DNA from: an uncultured Nitrosotalea sp.
Lineage (GTDB): Archaea; Thermoproteota; Nitrososphaeria; Nitrososphaerales; Nitrosopumilaceae
NCBI GenBank assembly: GCA_946478655.1
Contig: CAMLDG010000003.1
Coordinates: 1 to 12,558 of the forward strand
Direction: 5' to 3'
DNA length: 12,558 nucleotides
This document shows, in pieces, positions 11,915-12,558 of the stretch. Position numbers and translations under genes: made by a program. The notes beneath the pieces are model-generated. The model was not told the DNA's origin. It did not search any database and worked only from the letters and a program-made list of their open reading frames with translations. How positions within the stretch are numbered: position 1 is the first letter of the stretch; the number at the start of each line of letters is the position of its first letter.

Positions 11915-12558
11915 CTATTTGTCTAGTTTAAACTCATCATGCAGTGCCTGTACTGCTGCATTACAATCAGAGTCTTTGACTACAAATGCAAGATTAAGCT
12001 CAGACGAACCTTGAGCTATCATTATTACGTTGACGCCTTTTTTTGCAACAGCAGTAAATACTTTGGAGGCAACTCCTGTGATTCCTCTCATGCCAGAACC
12101 AATGAGAGCAAGTATGGAGACATCTACTGTGACATCTACTTTTTTGATGACTTTGCCAAGCAGATTCATCTCAAGTGAATTTACTGCCTTGTCCAAGTCA
12201 TTTTTCTTTACGATAATAGAAATGGATGACTCTGATGGGCTTTGAGATATCATCATTATGTTAATTCCTTCTTTTGCAAGAATTGAAAATATTGTAGCTG
12301 CAGTACCAGGGGCACCAACCATGCTTCCACCCCTTACATCAATCAATCCAGTATGTCGTATGGTGCTGACACATTTTACTGTCTTTTGCGTATCAGCTTG
12401 TGGAGTAGCAGTGACCAGCGTACCTGGATTATCAAGATTAAACGTATTTCTTATTCGCAAAGGAATTTTTTTTGCAACAAGTGGCTCTAATGCTCTTGGA
12501 TGAATGTACTTTGCACCAAATAGTGCCATCTCCATTGCTTCAATGTATGATACTTCTT
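11915..12558 (-). CDS. lysC: Aspartate kinase, C-terminal regulatory half (5' end outside window)
   Basis: The frame runs from the TAG at 11915-11917 to the right edge, without a true start in the window. An internal Met codon at 12535 follows the upstream in-frame residues EVSYIEA, so it is not the start. Numbering from that Met, FGAKYIHPRALEP (6-18) is the end of the aspartokinase catalytic domain. Residues about 56-120 and 138-203 are two ACT domains, with SQSPSESSIS (97-106) and AQGSSELNLAFVV (174-186) as the effector-binding strands. The enzyme phosphorylates aspartate as the first step to lysine, threonine and methionine. ACT pairs usually give feedback inhibition by lysine or threonine; which one cannot be told. 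The downstream secreted-protein gene has its own promoter-like element. Confidence 0.95.
   Translation of the reverse strand, partial: EVSYIEAMEMALFGAKYIHPRALEPLVAKKIPLRIRNTFNLDNPGTLVTATPQADTQKTVKCVSTIRHTGLIDVRGGSMVGAPGTAATIFSILAKEGINIMMISQSPSESSISIIVKKNDLDKAVNSLEMNLLGKVIKKVDVTVDVSILALIGSGMRGITGVASKVFTAVAKKGVNVIMIAQGSSELNLAFVVKDSDCNAAVQALHDEFKLDK

Noticed and set aside
1..12558. tRNA, rRNA, CRISPR, insertion sequences, toxin-antitoxin or defence islands
   Set aside because: I looked in all intergenic gaps and found no cloverleaf-like sequence, regular spacer repeats, transposase motifs or terminal inverted repeats; gene content is ordinary core plus lineage genes.

Overview
The window looks like chromosomal DNA of an ammonia-oxidising-type archaeon (Thaumarchaeota/Nitrososphaerota, perhaps a Nitrosopumilus, Nitrosotalea or Nitrosotenuis relative). 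The base composition is moderately AT-rich. TATA boxes lie about 25-30 bases before start codons with almost no leader. TyrRS is of archaeal type. Several small lineage-type proteins (zinc ribbons, a short HTH protein, a two-helix coiled-coil membrane protein) are interleaved with housekeeping genes. The genus is not decidable by eye. No mobile element, CRISPR array, tRNA or rRNA was seen.

Layout. 1-111: tail of a Cys-rich zinc-ribbon protein. 112-913 (minus): a two-helix membrane protein with a His-rich loop and coiled coil, and a small helix-turn-helix protein. 914-1186: a non-coding regulatory stretch with dyads and repeats. 1187-2700 (plus): a cyclophilin followed by a secreted, C-terminally anchored, sequon-rich surface protein. 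2766-3421: a 60-residue zinc ribbon converging on a putative winged-helix protein. 3559-5306 (plus): an LEA14-like membrane-anchored protein, a PfkB-family kinase and a dimeric-type dUTPase. 5300-6870 (minus): a DegT-family sugar aminotransferase translationally coupled to a soluble MtrA-like corrinoid protein. 6955-8607 (plus): a four-helix membrane protein and tyrosyl-tRNA synthetase. 8600-10367 (minus): CobJ/CbiH, a corrin-ring methyltransferase, followed after one base by a luciferase-like (LLM) flavin/F420 oxidoreductase. 10413-11864 (minus): a large secreted protein with a duplicated domain. 11915-12558 (minus): the C-terminal part of aspartate kinase, running off the right edge.

How the genes relate. 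Most are single-gene or two-gene units, and almost every unit has its own TATA-like box. All four convergent gene pairs abut or overlap at their stop codons, so there is no intergenic terminator space. The corrinoid theme recurs: CobJ builds the corrin ring, and the MtrA-like protein carries the His that in methanogen MtrA ligates the cobamide cobalt. The most interesting point is that this MtrA-like protein stands alone, without a membrane anchor or other Mtr subunits, and is coupled to a sugar aminotransferase. A role as a soluble methyl-corrinoid carrier, for example in methionine synthesis, is only a hypothesis.
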